Position numbers and translations under genes: made by a program. The notes under the pieces are model-generated. The model saw only the letters and a program-made list of their open reading frames with translations. It searched no databases and was not told the origin of the DNA. A stretch of 46,702 nucleotides of DNA from Deinococcus hopiensis KR-140 (GTDB lineage: Bacteria; Deinococcota; Deinococci; Deinococcales; Deinococcaceae): assembly GCA_943327755.2 (NCBI GenBank), contig CALPYF020000034.1, positions 1 to 46,702 on the forward strand, in the 5' to 3' direction. This document shows, piece after piece, positions 32,013-39,987 of this stretch; within the stretch, counting starts at the first letter, position 1; each line of letters opens with the position of its first letter.

Positions 32013-32695
32013 GGCGCGCCTCCGAAGTCCTGCTCGCGCGCCCGTGTCAGCGCGGCGTCCTTCATTCCGGCGCTGTCGAGTTCGCCGCTGACCAGCGCGT
32101 TCATGCCGTGCACCTCGCGCGTGCCGCCCAGCGGGACGAGGTCCACGTCCCGTTCCTCGCCGGGTTCGAAGCGCACCGCAGTGCCGGCGGGGATGTTCAG
32201 GCGCTGGCCGTAGGCGGCCGCGCGGTCGAAGTGCAGCCCGGCGTTCACCTCGAAGAAGTGGAAGTGGCTGCCGACCTGGATGGGGCGGTCGGCGCGGTTG
32301 GCCACCGTCAGGGCGGTCACGGGTCGCCCGGCGTTCAGTTCGATCTCGCCGTCTTCAAGCAGGTACTCGCCGGGCACGACGCGGCTGGCCGCGCCGCGGA
32401 TGGGGTCGTGGATGGTCACCAGTTTGGTGCCGTCGGGGAAGGTCCCCTCGACCTGGATGTCGTGAATCAGTTCGGGCACGCCGTCCATGACGTCGGCCGG
32501 GGTGAGCAGGGTGGCGCCCCAGCCCATCAGGTCCTCGACGCGGCGGCCGTCCCGGATGCCCTCGAGGACGGCGGCGGTGATGAACGCCACGGCTTCCGGG
32601 TGGTTGAGTCTCAGGCCGCGTGCGCGGCGGTCACGGGCAAGCTGGGCGGCGGCGTGGATCAGGAGTTTGTCGCGTTCTCGTTCGGTGAGTTGCAT
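32009..32695 (-). CDS. ureAB: Fused urease gamma-beta subunit
   Basis: A 228-residue fusion of the two small urease subunits. Residues 1-100 are the gamma subunit (MQLTERERDKLLIHAAAQLA, LNHPEAVAFITAAVLEGIRD, VEGTFPDGTKLVTIHDPI). Residues from about 105 are the beta subunit (VPGEYLLEDGEIELNAGR, VGSHFHFFEVNAGLHFDR, VPLGGTREVHGMNALVSG). The same kind of fusion is known in Helicobacter UreA. It forms the structural core with UreC. It is the first gene of the urease operon; AGGAGG lies ten bases before the ATG (32709-32714 on the plus strand), a rather long spacing. Confidence 0.95.
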   Translation of the reverse strand: MQLTERERDKLLIHAAAQLARDRRARGLRLNHPEAVAFITAAVLEGIRDGRRVEDLMGWGATLLTPADVMDGVPELIHDIQVEGTFPDGTKLVTIHDPIRGAASRVVPGEYLLEDGEIELNAGRPVTALTVANRADRPIQVGSHFHFFEVNAGLHFDRAAAYGQRLNIPAGTAVRFEPGEERDVDLVPLGGTREVHGMNALVSGELDSAGMKDAALTRAREQDFGGAP

Positions 32696-32832
32696 CCCGG
32701 GGGGGCCTCCTGCGGTGAATCGGGTGGGGTGTGGGCGTCACGGTGCAGCGTACGCGCCGCCCCCCGGCCACTCACATGTTTTTCTAAACAACTTGCACGT
32801 CTGCCCACATCCTTCCTCATATGCTCGGTCCG

Positions 32833-32874
32833 TTCGTGCAGATTGATCAAAATATTTTTTACAAAATGCACGAA
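32833..32874. repeat. Inverted repeat TTCGTGCA-N26-TGCACGAA
   Basis: Perfect 8-bp arms flank 26 bases of AT-rich DNA containing GATTGATCAAAATATT. The right arm lies inside the spacer of the candidate urt promoter (TTTACA at 32858, TAGATT at 32880), where a bound regulator would interfere with RNA polymerase. The centre-to-centre distance of the arms is 34 bases, about three helical turns. Confidence 0.6.
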
Positions 32875-32885
32875 ACGGGTAGATT
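32858..32885 (+). promoter_or_regulatory. Candidate promoter of urtABCDE
   Basis: TTTACA (32858-32863), a 16-base spacer and TAGATT (32880-32885). The urtA start follows about 50 bases later, with the ribosome-binding site AAAGGAG in between. Confidence 0.55.
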
Positions 32886-32936
32886 TGAGTGCCGGGTAGC
32901 AGGGGTTCGCGTCACGCGTTCCCAAAAGGAGTCCAC

Positions 32937-34118
32937 ATGAGCCAGCTCCGTTCCTTCTGTGTCGTCACCCTCAGCCTCACCCTCGCCGCCGGCGCGGCCA
33001 GCGCCCAGGGCGCCGTCCGGGTCGGCGTCCTGCACTCCCTGACCGGCACCATGGCCATCAGCGAGATCACGGTCGCGAACGCCGCGCAACTGGCCATCGA
33101 CGAGATCAACGCCAAGGGCGGCGTCCTGGGCAGGACCATCGAGGTCGTCAAGGAGGACGGCGCCAGCGACTGGCCCACCTTCGCCACCAAGGCCGAGAAA
33201 CTGCTCACGCAGGACAAGGTCGCCGCCGTGTTCGGCGGCTGGACCAGCGCCAGCCGCAAGGCCATGCTCCCGGTCTTCGAGAAGAGCGGCGGGCTGCTCT
33301 TCTACCCCGTGCAGTTCGAGGGCAACGAGTGCTCCCCGAACATCATCTACACCGGCGCGCAACCCAACCAGCAGGCGCTCCCCGCCCTGGAGTGGGCGCT
33401 GGGGCAGGGGTACCGGAAGATCTTCTTGCTCGGCAGCGACTACGTGTACCCCCGCACCGCCAACCTCATCCTGAAAAAACACATCGCCGCGAAGAAAGCC
33501 ACGCTGTCCGGTGAGGAGTACGTCGCGCTGGGCGGCACCGAATTCAGTTCCGTCATCAACAAGATCAAGGCCGCCCGACCCGACGTGATCATCAACACCC
33601 TCAACGGCGACAGCAACGTGTCGTTCTTCAAGCAGTACCAGGCCGCCGGGTACTCCGCCAAGACGCTGCCCGTCATCTCCTTCTCCATCGCCGAGCAGGA
33701 AGCGCAGGCCATCGGCACGGGGCTGCTCAACGGCCAGTACGCCACCTGGAACTACTTCCAGAGCCTGCCGAACCCCGCGAACCGGAAGTTCGTCGCGGCG
33801 TACCAGAAGAAGTACGGCGCGGGCGCCGCCATCACCGACCCCATGGCGCACGCCTACATGGACGTGTACCTCTGGAAAGCCGCCGTCGAGAAAGCCAGGT
33901 CCTTCGATCCCAAAGCGGTGCGCCGCGCCATCGTGGGCATCAGCATGGACAGCCCGCTCGGCAAGATCACCGTCGCGCCCAACGGCAGCCTCACCCAGGC
34001 CGTGTACACCGGGCTGTCGGGCGCCGGCGGGCAGTTCAAGGTCGTCGCGCAGAGTAAAGGCGTCGTGAAACCCGAGCCGTACGACGCGCTCGCCTTCCCC
34101 GGCAAGACCTGCCCCTGA
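32937..34118 (+). CDS. urtA: Urea ABC transporter substrate-binding protein UrtA
   Basis: A 393-residue periplasmic-type binding protein. A signal peptide occupies the first 23 or so residues (MSQLRSFCVVTLSLTLAAG, cleavage after ASA); no lipobox cysteine is seen. The mature part has features of the UrtA/branched-chain amino-acid binding family: VGVLHSLTGTMAISE, AVFGGWTSASRKAMLPVFE, LLFYPVQFEGNECSPNI and GSDYVYPRT, which are characteristic of urea/short-chain amide binders. The ATG at 32937 is chosen because AAAGGAG precedes it and the signal peptide begins there. It heads the urt operon and is followed by a stable hairpin before urtB. Confidence 0.95.
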   Translation: MSQLRSFCVVTLSLTLAAGAASAQGAVRVGVLHSLTGTMAISEITVANAAQLAIDEINAKGGVLGRTIEVVKEDGASDWPTFATKAEKLLTQDKVAAVFGGWTSASRKAMLPVFEKSGGLLFYPVQFEGNECSPNIIYTGAQPNQQALPALEWALGQGYRKIFLLGSDYVYPRTANLILKKHIAAKKATLSGEEYVALGGTEFSSVINKIKAARPDVIINTLNGDSNVSFFKQYQAAGYSAKTLPVISFSIAEQEAQAIGTGLLNGQYATWNYFQSLPNPANRKFVAAYQKKYGAGAAITDPMAHAYMDVYLWKAAVEKARSFDPKAVRRAIVGISMDSPLGKITVAPNGSLTQAVYTGLSGAGGQFKVVAQSKGVVKPEPYDALAFPGKTCP

Positions 34119-34127
34119 CCGCCTGAA

Positions 34128-34162
34128 GGGACGCGGCGCCGGGGCGGTCCCGGCCGCGTCCC
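34128..34162. terminator. Intercistronic hairpin between urtA and urtB
   Basis: Perfect 10-bp arms GGGACGCGGC and GCCGCGTCCC around a 15-base loop, just after urtA. Within an operon such a structure usually causes partial termination or protects the upstream mRNA, giving more binding protein than permease. Confidence 0.6.
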
Positions 34163-34201
34163 GCCGCGCACTGTCATTCCCGAACGTCTGGAGGGACTCC
34201 A

Positions 34202-35104
34202 ATGGACTTCACGTTTATTGCCGGGCAGCTGTTCACGGGCCTGTCCGTCGCGTCGATCCTGCTGCTCGCCGCGCTGGGCCTCGCGCTGAGCTTCGGCCTG
34301 ATGCGCGTCATCAACATGGCGCACGGTGAATTCCTGATGGTCGGCGGGTACCTGACGTACCTCGCGGCGCAGTGGGCCGGTCCGACACTGGGCGACGGCT
34401 ACCTGTGGGTGGCGTTTCCCCTGGCCTTTCTGGGCTCGGCGCTGCTGGGCGCCGTGATGGAATTCACCGTGATCCGCCGCCTGTACGGCCGGCCCCTCGA
34501 CACCCTGCTGGCCACCTTCGGGATCAGCCTGATCCTCCAGCAGGCCGCGCGGCACCTGTTCGGCAGCACCGGCGTGCCCGTCACGGCCCCCACGTGGCTC
34601 AGCGGCGCCCTGACGGTCGGGGACGTGACCCTGCCACTCGTGCGCCTGTTCGTGATCGCGCTGGCACTAGCAGTCCTGGGCGGCATGTGGTGGCTGCTGA
34701 ACCGCTCCCGGTTCGGGATGCAGGTCCGCGCCGTGAACGCAAGCCGCGAGATGGCGGCCGCCCTCGGCGTGAACACCCGAGCGCTCGACCTGCTGGTCTT
34801 CGCGCTCGGAGCGGGCGTGGCGGGCGTCGCCGGGGTGGGCCTCGCCCTGATCGCCCCCGTGAACCCCACCGTGGGCGCGGCGTACATCGTCAACGCGTTC
34901 CTGGTGGTCGTGGTCGGCGGCGTGGGCAGCGTGCTGGGCGGCGCCGCCGCAGCCGTCCTGCTGGGCTTCGTGACGGCGCTCGCCGAGGGCTTCACGAGTG
35001 TCAGCCTCGCCCAGGCCGCCCTGCTCCTGCTCGTCGTGGCCTTCTTGCAGTGGAAGCCGCGCGGCCTGATCCCCACGACGTCCCGCGCCCTGGAGGACGC
35101 GTGA
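34202..35104 (+). CDS. urtB: Urea ABC transporter permease UrtB
   Basis: A 300-residue inner-membrane permease of the LivH/UrtB family with eight or so hydrophobic helices. The N-terminal segment LGLALSFGLMRVINMAHGEF is a family signature. NASREMAAALGVNTRALDLL is the cytoplasmic loop that contacts the ATPases, and VVVVGGVGSVLGGAAAAVLLG is the conserved late helix. It forms the channel with UrtC. GGAGG lies a few bases before the ATG. It overlaps urtC by four bases. Confidence 0.94.
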   Translation: MDFTFIAGQLFTGLSVASILLLAALGLALSFGLMRVINMAHGEFLMVGGYLTYLAAQWAGPTLGDGYLWVAFPLAFLGSALLGAVMEFTVIRRLYGRPLDTLLATFGISLILQQAARHLFGSTGVPVTAPTWLSGALTVGDVTLPLVRLFVIALALAVLGGMWWLLNRSRFGMQVRAVNASREMAAALGVNTRALDLLVFALGAGVAGVAGVGLALIAPVNPTVGAAYIVNAFLVVVVGGVGSVLGGAAAAVLLGFVTALAEGFTSVSLAQAALLLLVVAFLQWKPRGLIPTTSRALEDA

Positions 35105-36180
35105 AACCGTCACCGGGCGCGCTCGTCACGCTGGCACTGCTGCTGATCCTGGCGTTCGCGCCGCTGTACCTGGGCGCGTACCCGCTGACCCTGCTGGGCC
35201 GGGTGCTGGCCCTGTCGGTCGCTGCGGTCGGCGTGACGGTCGTCTGGGGCCGCGCGGGCATCCTGAGCCTCGGCCAGGGCCTGTTCTTCGGGCTGGGCGG
35301 GTACGCCCTGGCCATGCACCTGAAACTCACCGCGACCCCGCCCGGCGACCTGCCCGACTTCATGGTGTACAACGGCGTGGAGCGCCTGCCGTGGTTCTGG
35401 GCGCCGTTCGCGAGCGCGCCACTGACGCTGCTCGCCGTGCTGACCCTGCCGGCCGCCGCCGCCGGGCTGGTCGCGTGGCTGATGTTCCGCCGCCGCATCA
35501 CCGGCGTGTACGTGAGCATCATCACGCAGGCGCTCCTGCTGGCGTTCGTGACGTGGCTGAACGGCGCGCAGGGCCTGACCAGCGGCACGAACGGCATCAC
35601 GGACTTCCAGACGTTCCTGGGCATCGACCTGCGCAGCCCCGGGACCACGCGCGGCCTGTACTGGGTGACGCTGGCCGCCGTGGCCCTCGCGCTGGGCGGC
35701 ACGGCGGCGCTGCTGCGCACCCCGTTCGGGCAGGTGCTCACCGCCATCCGCGACAACGAGAACCGCACGCGGTTCCTGGGGTTCAACCCGGCCGCGTTCA
35801 AGATCGCGGCGTTCATGCTGGGCGGCCTGCTGGCCGGCGTGTCCGGCGCGCTCTACACCCTGCACCTGGGCACCATCTCACCCGCCATGATCGGCACGGC
35901 GTTCAGTCTCGAACTCGTCGTGTGGGTCGCCCTCGGCGGCCGCGCCAGTCTGCTCGGCTCGGCCGCCGGGCTGGTCCTCGGGCAACTCGCCAAGGACCGC
36001 GTCTCCAGCGCGGCCCCCGACGCGTGGCTGTACGTCATGGGCGCCCTGTTCGTGCTCGTCGTGCTCGTCCTGCCCCAGGGCGTGGCCGGGCTGCTCGCAC
36101 GCCGGCCGCGCGCGCCCCAGCCGCCCCTCCAGCCGGCCGCCCCGTCCCCCGTCCCCCGTGAGGTGAGCGATGCCCTCTGA
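35101..36180 (+). CDS. urtC: Urea ABC transporter permease UrtC
   Basis: A 359-residue inner-membrane permease of the LivM/UrtC family. Supporting segments are VVWGRAGILSLGQGLFFGLGGY, LPWFWAPF, GVYVSIITQALLLAF, LTSGTNGITDF, and the ATPase-contact loop TAIRDNENRTRFLGFN. The start is GTG at 35101 in GTGA, overlapping the urtB stop. The C terminus extends past the last helix with a proline-rich tail (RAPQPPLQPAAPSP), slightly longer than in many homologues. The urtD gene begins inside its last codons. Confidence 0.94.
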   Translation: MKPSPGALVTLALLLILAFAPLYLGAYPLTLLGRVLALSVAAVGVTVVWGRAGILSLGQGLFFGLGGYALAMHLKLTATPPGDLPDFMVYNGVERLPWFWAPFASAPLTLLAVLTLPAAAAGLVAWLMFRRRITGVYVSIITQALLLAFVTWLNGAQGLTSGTNGITDFQTFLGIDLRSPGTTRGLYWVTLAAVALALGGTAALLRTPFGQVLTAIRDNENRTRFLGFNPAAFKIAAFMLGGLLAGVSGALYTLHLGTISPAMIGTAFSLELVVWVALGGRASLLGSAAGLVLGQLAKDRVSSAAPDAWLYVMGALFVLVVLVLPQGVAGLLARRPRAPQPPLQPAAPSPVPREVSDAL

Positions 36181-36943
36181 ACGAACCGAACCGCTGCTGG
36201 ACGTGCGCGGCGTCACCGTCGCCTTCGGCGGCTTCAAAGCCCTCACGAACCTGAGTCTCCAGGTGCCGCCGGGCCACCTGCGCGTCCTGATCGGCCCGAA
36301 CGGAGCGGGTAAGAGCACCCTGCTCGACACGATCATCGGCAAGGTGCGTCCCGACAGCGGAGAGGTGCGCTTCGCCGGCCGGGTCATCTCCCGCCTGCCC
36401 GAGCACCGCGTCGCCGGACTCGGCATCTGCCGTAAATTTCAGGCGCCAGGCGTCCTCGAGGGACTGACCGCGCGCGAGAATCTCCTCCTCGCGGCCCGGC
36501 GCGACAAGGGCGTGCTGAGCATCCTGCGGCCCCCCACCCCGGCCGAGCAGACGCGCGCCGACGAGCTGCTGGACCTGACCGGCCTGACCGGCCGCGCGGC
36601 CATCCCCGCCGCCGCGCTCGCCCACGGGGAAAAGCAGTGGCTGGAAATCGGCATGGTCGTCGCGGCCGACCCGCGCCTGCTGCTGCTGGACGAACCCACC
36701 GCCGGCATGACCGCGCAGGAAACCGCGCAGACCGCCGCCCTGATCCAGACCATGGCGGGCCGGCACACGGTGCTCGTCATCGACCACGACATGCACTTCG
36801 TGGACCTCCTGAACGCGCCGGTCACGGTGCTGCACCAGGGTCAGGTGTTCCGCGAGGGCGACCTCGCCACCCTGCGCGCCGATCCGGCCGTCATGGAAAT
36901 CTACCTGGGCCGACCCAGGGAGGCCGCGCATGCTCAGGCTTGA
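36170..36943 (+). CDS. urtD: Urea ABC transporter ATP-binding protein UrtD
   Basis: A 257-residue ATPase of the LivG/UrtD type. The Walker A motif is LIGPNGAGKSTLLD (about 41-54) and the signature region is the altered LAHGEKQWLEIGM. Walker B is LLLLDEPTAGM, with the switch His in VLVIDHDMHF. The form LAHGEKQ instead of LSGGQ is normal for UrtD/LivG proteins. It overlaps urtC by 11 bases and urtE by 14. With UrtE it energises urea import. Confidence 0.95.
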   Translation: MPSERTEPLLDVRGVTVAFGGFKALTNLSLQVPPGHLRVLIGPNGAGKSTLLDTIIGKVRPDSGEVRFAGRVISRLPEHRVAGLGICRKFQAPGVLEGLTARENLLLAARRDKGVLSILRPPTPAEQTRADELLDLTGLTGRAAIPAAALAHGEKQWLEIGMVVAADPRLLLLDEPTAGMTAQETAQTAALIQTMAGRHTVLVIDHDMHFVDLLNAPVTVLHQGQVFREGDLATLRADPAVMEIYLGRPREAAHAQA

Positions 36944-37634
36944 CGGCGTCACCGCCGCGTACGGACAGAGCCCCGTCCTGTTCGGCATCGACCTGACCGT
37001 CGCCGACGCCGAGGCCGTCACCCTGATCGGCCGCAACGGGGTCGGCAAGACCACGCTGCTGCGCGCCATCACGGGCCTGCACCCGGTCACCGGCGGGCAC
37101 GTGCACCTGAACGGCGCGCCCATCGCGCAGGCCGCGGCATTCACGCGCGCCCGCAGCGGCCTGGCGTACGTCCCCCAGGGCCGCGGGCTCTTCGGGCACC
37201 TGACCGTCGAGGAGAACCTCCTGATGGGCTTCCCGGCCCTCTCGGGCCGACCGGTCACCCGGCGGGAGATTCCCGAACTCGTGTACGACCTGTTTCCCAT
37301 CTGCCGCGACCTGGCCGGCCGCAAGGCCGGGAACCTCTCGGGCGGCCAGCAACAGCAGGTCGCCATCGGACGGGCCCTCGTCACCCAGCCCCGCTACCTG
37401 CTGCTGGACGAACCCACCGAAGGCATCCAGCCCAGCGTCGTGCAGGACATCGAATCGGCACTCCGGCGCATCCGCACGGACCTGCGCGTCGCCGTCCTCC
37501 TCGTCGAGCAGTACCTGGACTTCGCGTGGTCGTTCGCGGACCGCTACTACGTCATGCAAAAAGGCCGGATCGTCGAGACCGGCGCCACCGCCGACACGCC
37601 GGCCCACGCCGTGCAGCGCTACCTGGGTGTGTAA
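36930..37634 (+). CDS. urtE: Urea ABC transporter ATP-binding protein UrtE
   Basis: A 234-residue ATPase of the LivF/UrtE type. Walker A is LIGRNGVGKTTLLRAI (about 32-47). YVPQGRGLFGHLTVEENLL is the family's Q-loop region. The signature is NLSGGQQQQVAIGRAL and Walker B is YLLLDEPTEGIQPS. It is the last gene of the urt operon, followed by a pair of hairpins. The order urtABCDE matches the standard cluster. Confidence 0.96.
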   Translation: MLRLDGVTAAYGQSPVLFGIDLTVADAEAVTLIGRNGVGKTTLLRAITGLHPVTGGHVHLNGAPIAQAAAFTRARSGLAYVPQGRGLFGHLTVEENLLMGFPALSGRPVTRREIPELVYDLFPICRDLAGRKAGNLSGGQQQQVAIGRALVTQPRYLLLDEPTEGIQPSVVQDIESALRRIRTDLRVAVLLVEQYLDFAWSFADRYYVMQKGRIVETGATADTPAHAVQRYLGV

Positions 37635-37650
37635 AGGCGGCCGCGCGGGG

Positions 37651-37706
37651 GTGGGGAGGCGCAGGAGGGGGCTGCGCTTCCCCACCCCACCAGACGTGAG
37701 GTGGGG
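37651..37706. terminator. Tandem hairpins between urtE and the convergent unknown gene
   Basis: A 14-bp stem (37651-37664 with 37672-37685, one G-T pair, 7-base loop) is followed directly by a 7-bp stem CCCCACC / GGTGGGG (37685-37691, 37700-37706). The pair lies between two convergent genes and is a likely bidirectional terminator. Confidence 0.7.
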
Positions 37707-37726
37707 CGCCGGGGCGGCGGCCGTGG

Positions 37727-38515
37727 TCAGTTCCCGGAGGGTGGCGTGGCGCCCGTCCAGGTGGCGCGCAGCGCGTCGGGCAGGCGTGCCGTCAGCGGCT
37801 CGTTCGCGTACAGGTCGCACACCCACGAGTTCTCGATGATGTTGCCCGCGGACCAGGACGGGAGCGTGTCCCCGCTGTTCGTCTCGATCTGCAGTGGAAT
37901 GCGCGTGCCGTCCGGCGCCGTGAAGGTGACGGGGATGCTGGGGCAGACACTCTCGCCGGGACGCAGGAGGCCCGCGCTGGGAATCCGGCCGACCTGCGCC
38001 CCCTCGGCGTTCAGCACGGTCACGGGGCCCACGTTGCCCGCCTGATCGGCCACCAGGGTCCGGGCGCGCAGGTGCTCGCCGAAGCGCACGCCGAACACGG
38101 CGCACATCAGCACGCAGAGCAGCAGCGCGGCGCTCCAGGGCCGGTTCGGGCGCGTCCTGGCCGCCGGGCCTTCGCGGACCAGTCGCGCTGGGCGGTACCC
38201 GCTCAGGGGGCGGGCGAGCCGTTCGCGCCGGGTGCCGCTGCCGTCGGTCGCGATCAGGGCCGCGAGGTAGAGGGGCAGGGTCGTGATCTGCGCGAGCAGC
38301 ACGTTGATGACGCCGTTGCGGCCCGGATCGGTGTACAGGGCCGCGACACTGAACACCACCGGCACGGCCATCAGGACGGCGAATGCACCGCCACAGCCGA
38401 CCGTGTACAGGGCCATGATCTGCTGGTCCGCTGAGCGGCGGTACAGGACGCGGCCCACAGCGACCAGCAGGGCCGCACTGATGAAGGACACCGGGTGCAG
38501 GTATGGGAAGGTCAC
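37727..38515 (-). CDS. Unknown membrane protein
   Basis: A 262-residue protein of no family I recognise. The first 100 residues hold three hydrophobic helices (about 8-22, 35-58, 68-90). A basic loop (RRERLARPLSGYRPARL) leads to a fourth helix (about 126-142). The last 120 residues form a soluble domain (VTVLNAEGAQVGRIPSAG, IPLQIETNSGDTLPSWSA, NIIENSWVCDLY), probably extracytoplasmic and beta-rich, with two cysteines that could pair. It overlaps the upstream gene by four bases (ATGA), so the two are co-translated and probably work together at the membrane. Confidence 0.65.
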   Translation of the reverse strand: MTFPYLHPVSFISAALLVAVGRVLYRRSADQQIMALYTVGCGGAFAVLMAVPVVFSVAALYTDPGRNGVINVLLAQITTLPLYLAALIATDGSGTRRERLARPLSGYRPARLVREGPAARTRPNRPWSAALLLCVLMCAVFGVRFGEHLRARTLVADQAGNVGPVTVLNAEGAQVGRIPSAGLLRPGESVCPSIPVTFTAPDGTRIPLQIETNSGDTLPSWSAGNIIENSWVCDLYANEPLTARLPDALRATWTGATPPSGN

Positions 38516-39783
38516 GGGCGCTCCGGAGCGCCCGTGATGAGTTCCGGAGTCGAGTCGAACCGGCCGGTCACGACGGTGAGGTGCGCGCCGCGCCGCAGCA
38601 GCGTGAACTCGTCGCCCGGGTTGACCGTGAACACGCCGATCTCGCAGGTGTTCACGGCGCGGTAGATCGGCGCGTAGGGCGGCTCGTCACTGTGTCCCAG
38701 GGCCGTCCCGTCCGGACGGGTGGCGTACGTGAGATCCGCGGTGGCGCTGCTGTAATACCGTTCGGCTTCCCTCAGCAGGGCCAGCGCCTCGCCTGGGTTC
38801 TTGAGCGCCTGCCAGAAGCGGGTGAGGGCGCGTACGGCGCGCGGGTCGCGCCTGAGCTGGTCGCGGATGCGGACGTCGGAGCCGCACCACGGCTCTTTCA
38901 GCCACCGGCCAGGCGTGTCCGGGGCCGCTGCGGGCGTCGCCGGGGGCGCGGCTGGGGATGGGGGGGGCGCCGGGCTCGCGGCAGGTGCCGCTGCCCTGGG
39001 GGGCGGAGGCGCGGCTGGGGTCCGGTCCAGCGCCGATGCCGGTTCGGCGGTCGTCAAGATGGGCATGGACAGCCACTGCCCCAGGCGGTAGATGTCGGCC
39101 ATCAGGTTCCGGGTCCGGTCCTCAATCAGTTCGTGCAGTTCGGCCGAGGCGTTCGGGGCGTACATCTGCGTCAGGGCGCGGCTTTCGAGCTCGGTGGACG
39201 CGAACAGGGCGCGCAGGCGCGTGGCGTGCGCCGCGTGCGCCGGGAGGACCGGCTGGGCGTCGAAGGCCACCATCACGCCCGTCAGGTGCGCCTGCGCCCG
39301 TTCGAGGGCGGCCATGAGCGCCGCGAGATGCTCCCGCGGGCATGGTTCGGCCGGTGACCAGTCGGGGAGGTTCACCGGGAGGGCGACATTCAGGTCGTAG
39401 GCCGGGTCACGCTGCGCGAGGACGCTGCGTTCGAGCCAGACGGCGACCTGCGCGTAGTAGGCCCGCGCCTGATCGGTCGTGACGCGCGGCGCGAAGCCGA
39501 CCGTGTCCAGGTCGGCCGCCGCGTCCGCTTCCAGCAGCGTGTCGCCGAGCGTCTGCAGGATGAACGCGTTCCACAGGCACAGGGTGGCCAGCTGCTCATG
39601 CCGGGGCTGATCCCACCAGGAGCGGTCGGTGCCGCGCAACATGAAGCGCCGCGATTCGGCCTCGTCCAGCATGGGGTGGATGCTCGCCCCGGCCCGCTGG
39701 TACGCCTCGAGGATCTCGGTGCTGATCTCGCCGCGCAGTCGGGCGCGCAGGCGGGTCATCAGGTCGGGTGGCGGGCGGGTCAC
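38512..39783 (-). CDS. Unknown two-domain protein
   Basis: A 423-residue protein of no recognised family, first gene of a two-gene operon. The start is the GTG at 39783, because TAGCCT lies 7 bases upstream; an ATG at 39759 is the alternative. The first 240 residues are mainly helical (EILEAYQRAGASIHPMLDEA, HEQLATLCLWNAFILQTLGD). A proline/alanine linker covers about 255-300. The last 120 residues are a compact domain (AVRALTRFWQALKNPGEALA, LREAERYYSS, NTCEIGVFTVNPGDEFTLLR). There is no signal peptide or membrane helix, so it is likely cytoplasmic, beside the membrane protein encoded downstream. Confidence 0.6.
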   Translation of the reverse strand: MTRPPPDLMTRLRARLRGEISTEILEAYQRAGASIHPMLDEAESRRFMLRGTDRSWWDQPRHEQLATLCLWNAFILQTLGDTLLEADAAADLDTVGFAPRVTTDQARAYYAQVAVWLERSVLAQRDPAYDLNVALPVNLPDWSPAEPCPREHLAALMAALERAQAHLTGVMVAFDAQPVLPAHAAHATRLRALFASTELESRALTQMYAPNASAELHELIEDRTRNLMADIYRLGQWLSMPILTTAEPASALDRTPAAPPPPRAAAPAASPAPPPSPAAPPATPAAAPDTPGRWLKEPWCGSDVRIRDQLRRDPRAVRALTRFWQALKNPGEALALLREAERYYSSATADLTYATRPDGTALGHSDEPPYAPIYRAVNTCEIGVFTVNPGDEFTLLRRGAHLTVVTGRFDSTPELITGAPERP

Positions 39784-39790
39784 GCCGCGC

Positions 39791-39796
39791 AGGCTA
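39791..39796 (-). promoter_or_regulatory. Leaderless-type -10 element of the two-gene unknown operon
   Basis: On the minus strand TAGCCT ends 7 bases before the GTG at 39783. It supports this start over the longer frame that begins at 39930. Confidence 0.45.
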
Positions 39797-39902
39797 GCGC
39801 GGCTCCCGGCCGGCCGCGCGCTGATCTGACCAGCAGCATTCAGAAGTAATACGCCTGAACGAGCGGAGCGAGCACCTGATAACACCAGCGGTTGGACGTG
39901 GA

Positions 39903-39931
39903 ATTGAAGGGCGTGGTGTTGGCCCTTCAAT
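39903..39931. repeat. Perfect 10-bp hairpin upstream of topA
   Basis: ATTGAAGGGC and GCCCTTCAAT enclose GTGGTGTTG. It sits between two divergently transcribed genes, so a terminator is not expected. It may be a regulator site or a remnant of a mobile element. Confidence 0.5.
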
Positions 39932-39942
39932 GAAACTGGATA

Positions 39943-39958
39943 CCGCTGTGACCAGCGG
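39943..39958. repeat. Short hairpin CCGCTG-TGAC-CAGCGG before topA
   Basis: A perfect 6-bp stem with a 4-base loop, 16 bases upstream of the candidate topA -10 element. It overlaps the position where a -35 region would lie, so it could be an operator. Confidence 0.4.
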
Positions 39959-39974
39959 CCTCACCGCCTCCCGT

Positions 39975-39980
39975 TAGTCT
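39975..39980 (+). promoter_or_regulatory. Leaderless-type -10 element of the topoisomerase gene
   Basis: TAGTCT ends 7 bases before the ATG at 39988, without a ribosome-binding site. No clear -35 is seen. Confidence 0.5.
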
Positions 39981-39987
39981 GGGCGGC

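Larger units (their letters stand above)
32696..32936. promoter_or_regulatory. Shared control region of the divergent urease and urea-transporter operons
   Basis: A 241-base divergent intergenic region. It is GC-rich next to ureAB but AT-rich from about 32775 to 32890. It holds an inverted repeat TTCGTGCA / TGCACGAA (32833-32840 and 32867-32874), a third TGCACG at 32794-32799, and a candidate plus-strand promoter at 32858-32885. The arrangement suggests joint control of both operons, for example by nitrogen status or urea. The minus-strand promoter could not be placed with confidence. Confidence 0.6.

Noticed and set aside
30732..32213. Long plus-strand frame opposite ureC
   Set aside because: An antisense shadow of ureC with no recognisable protein features.
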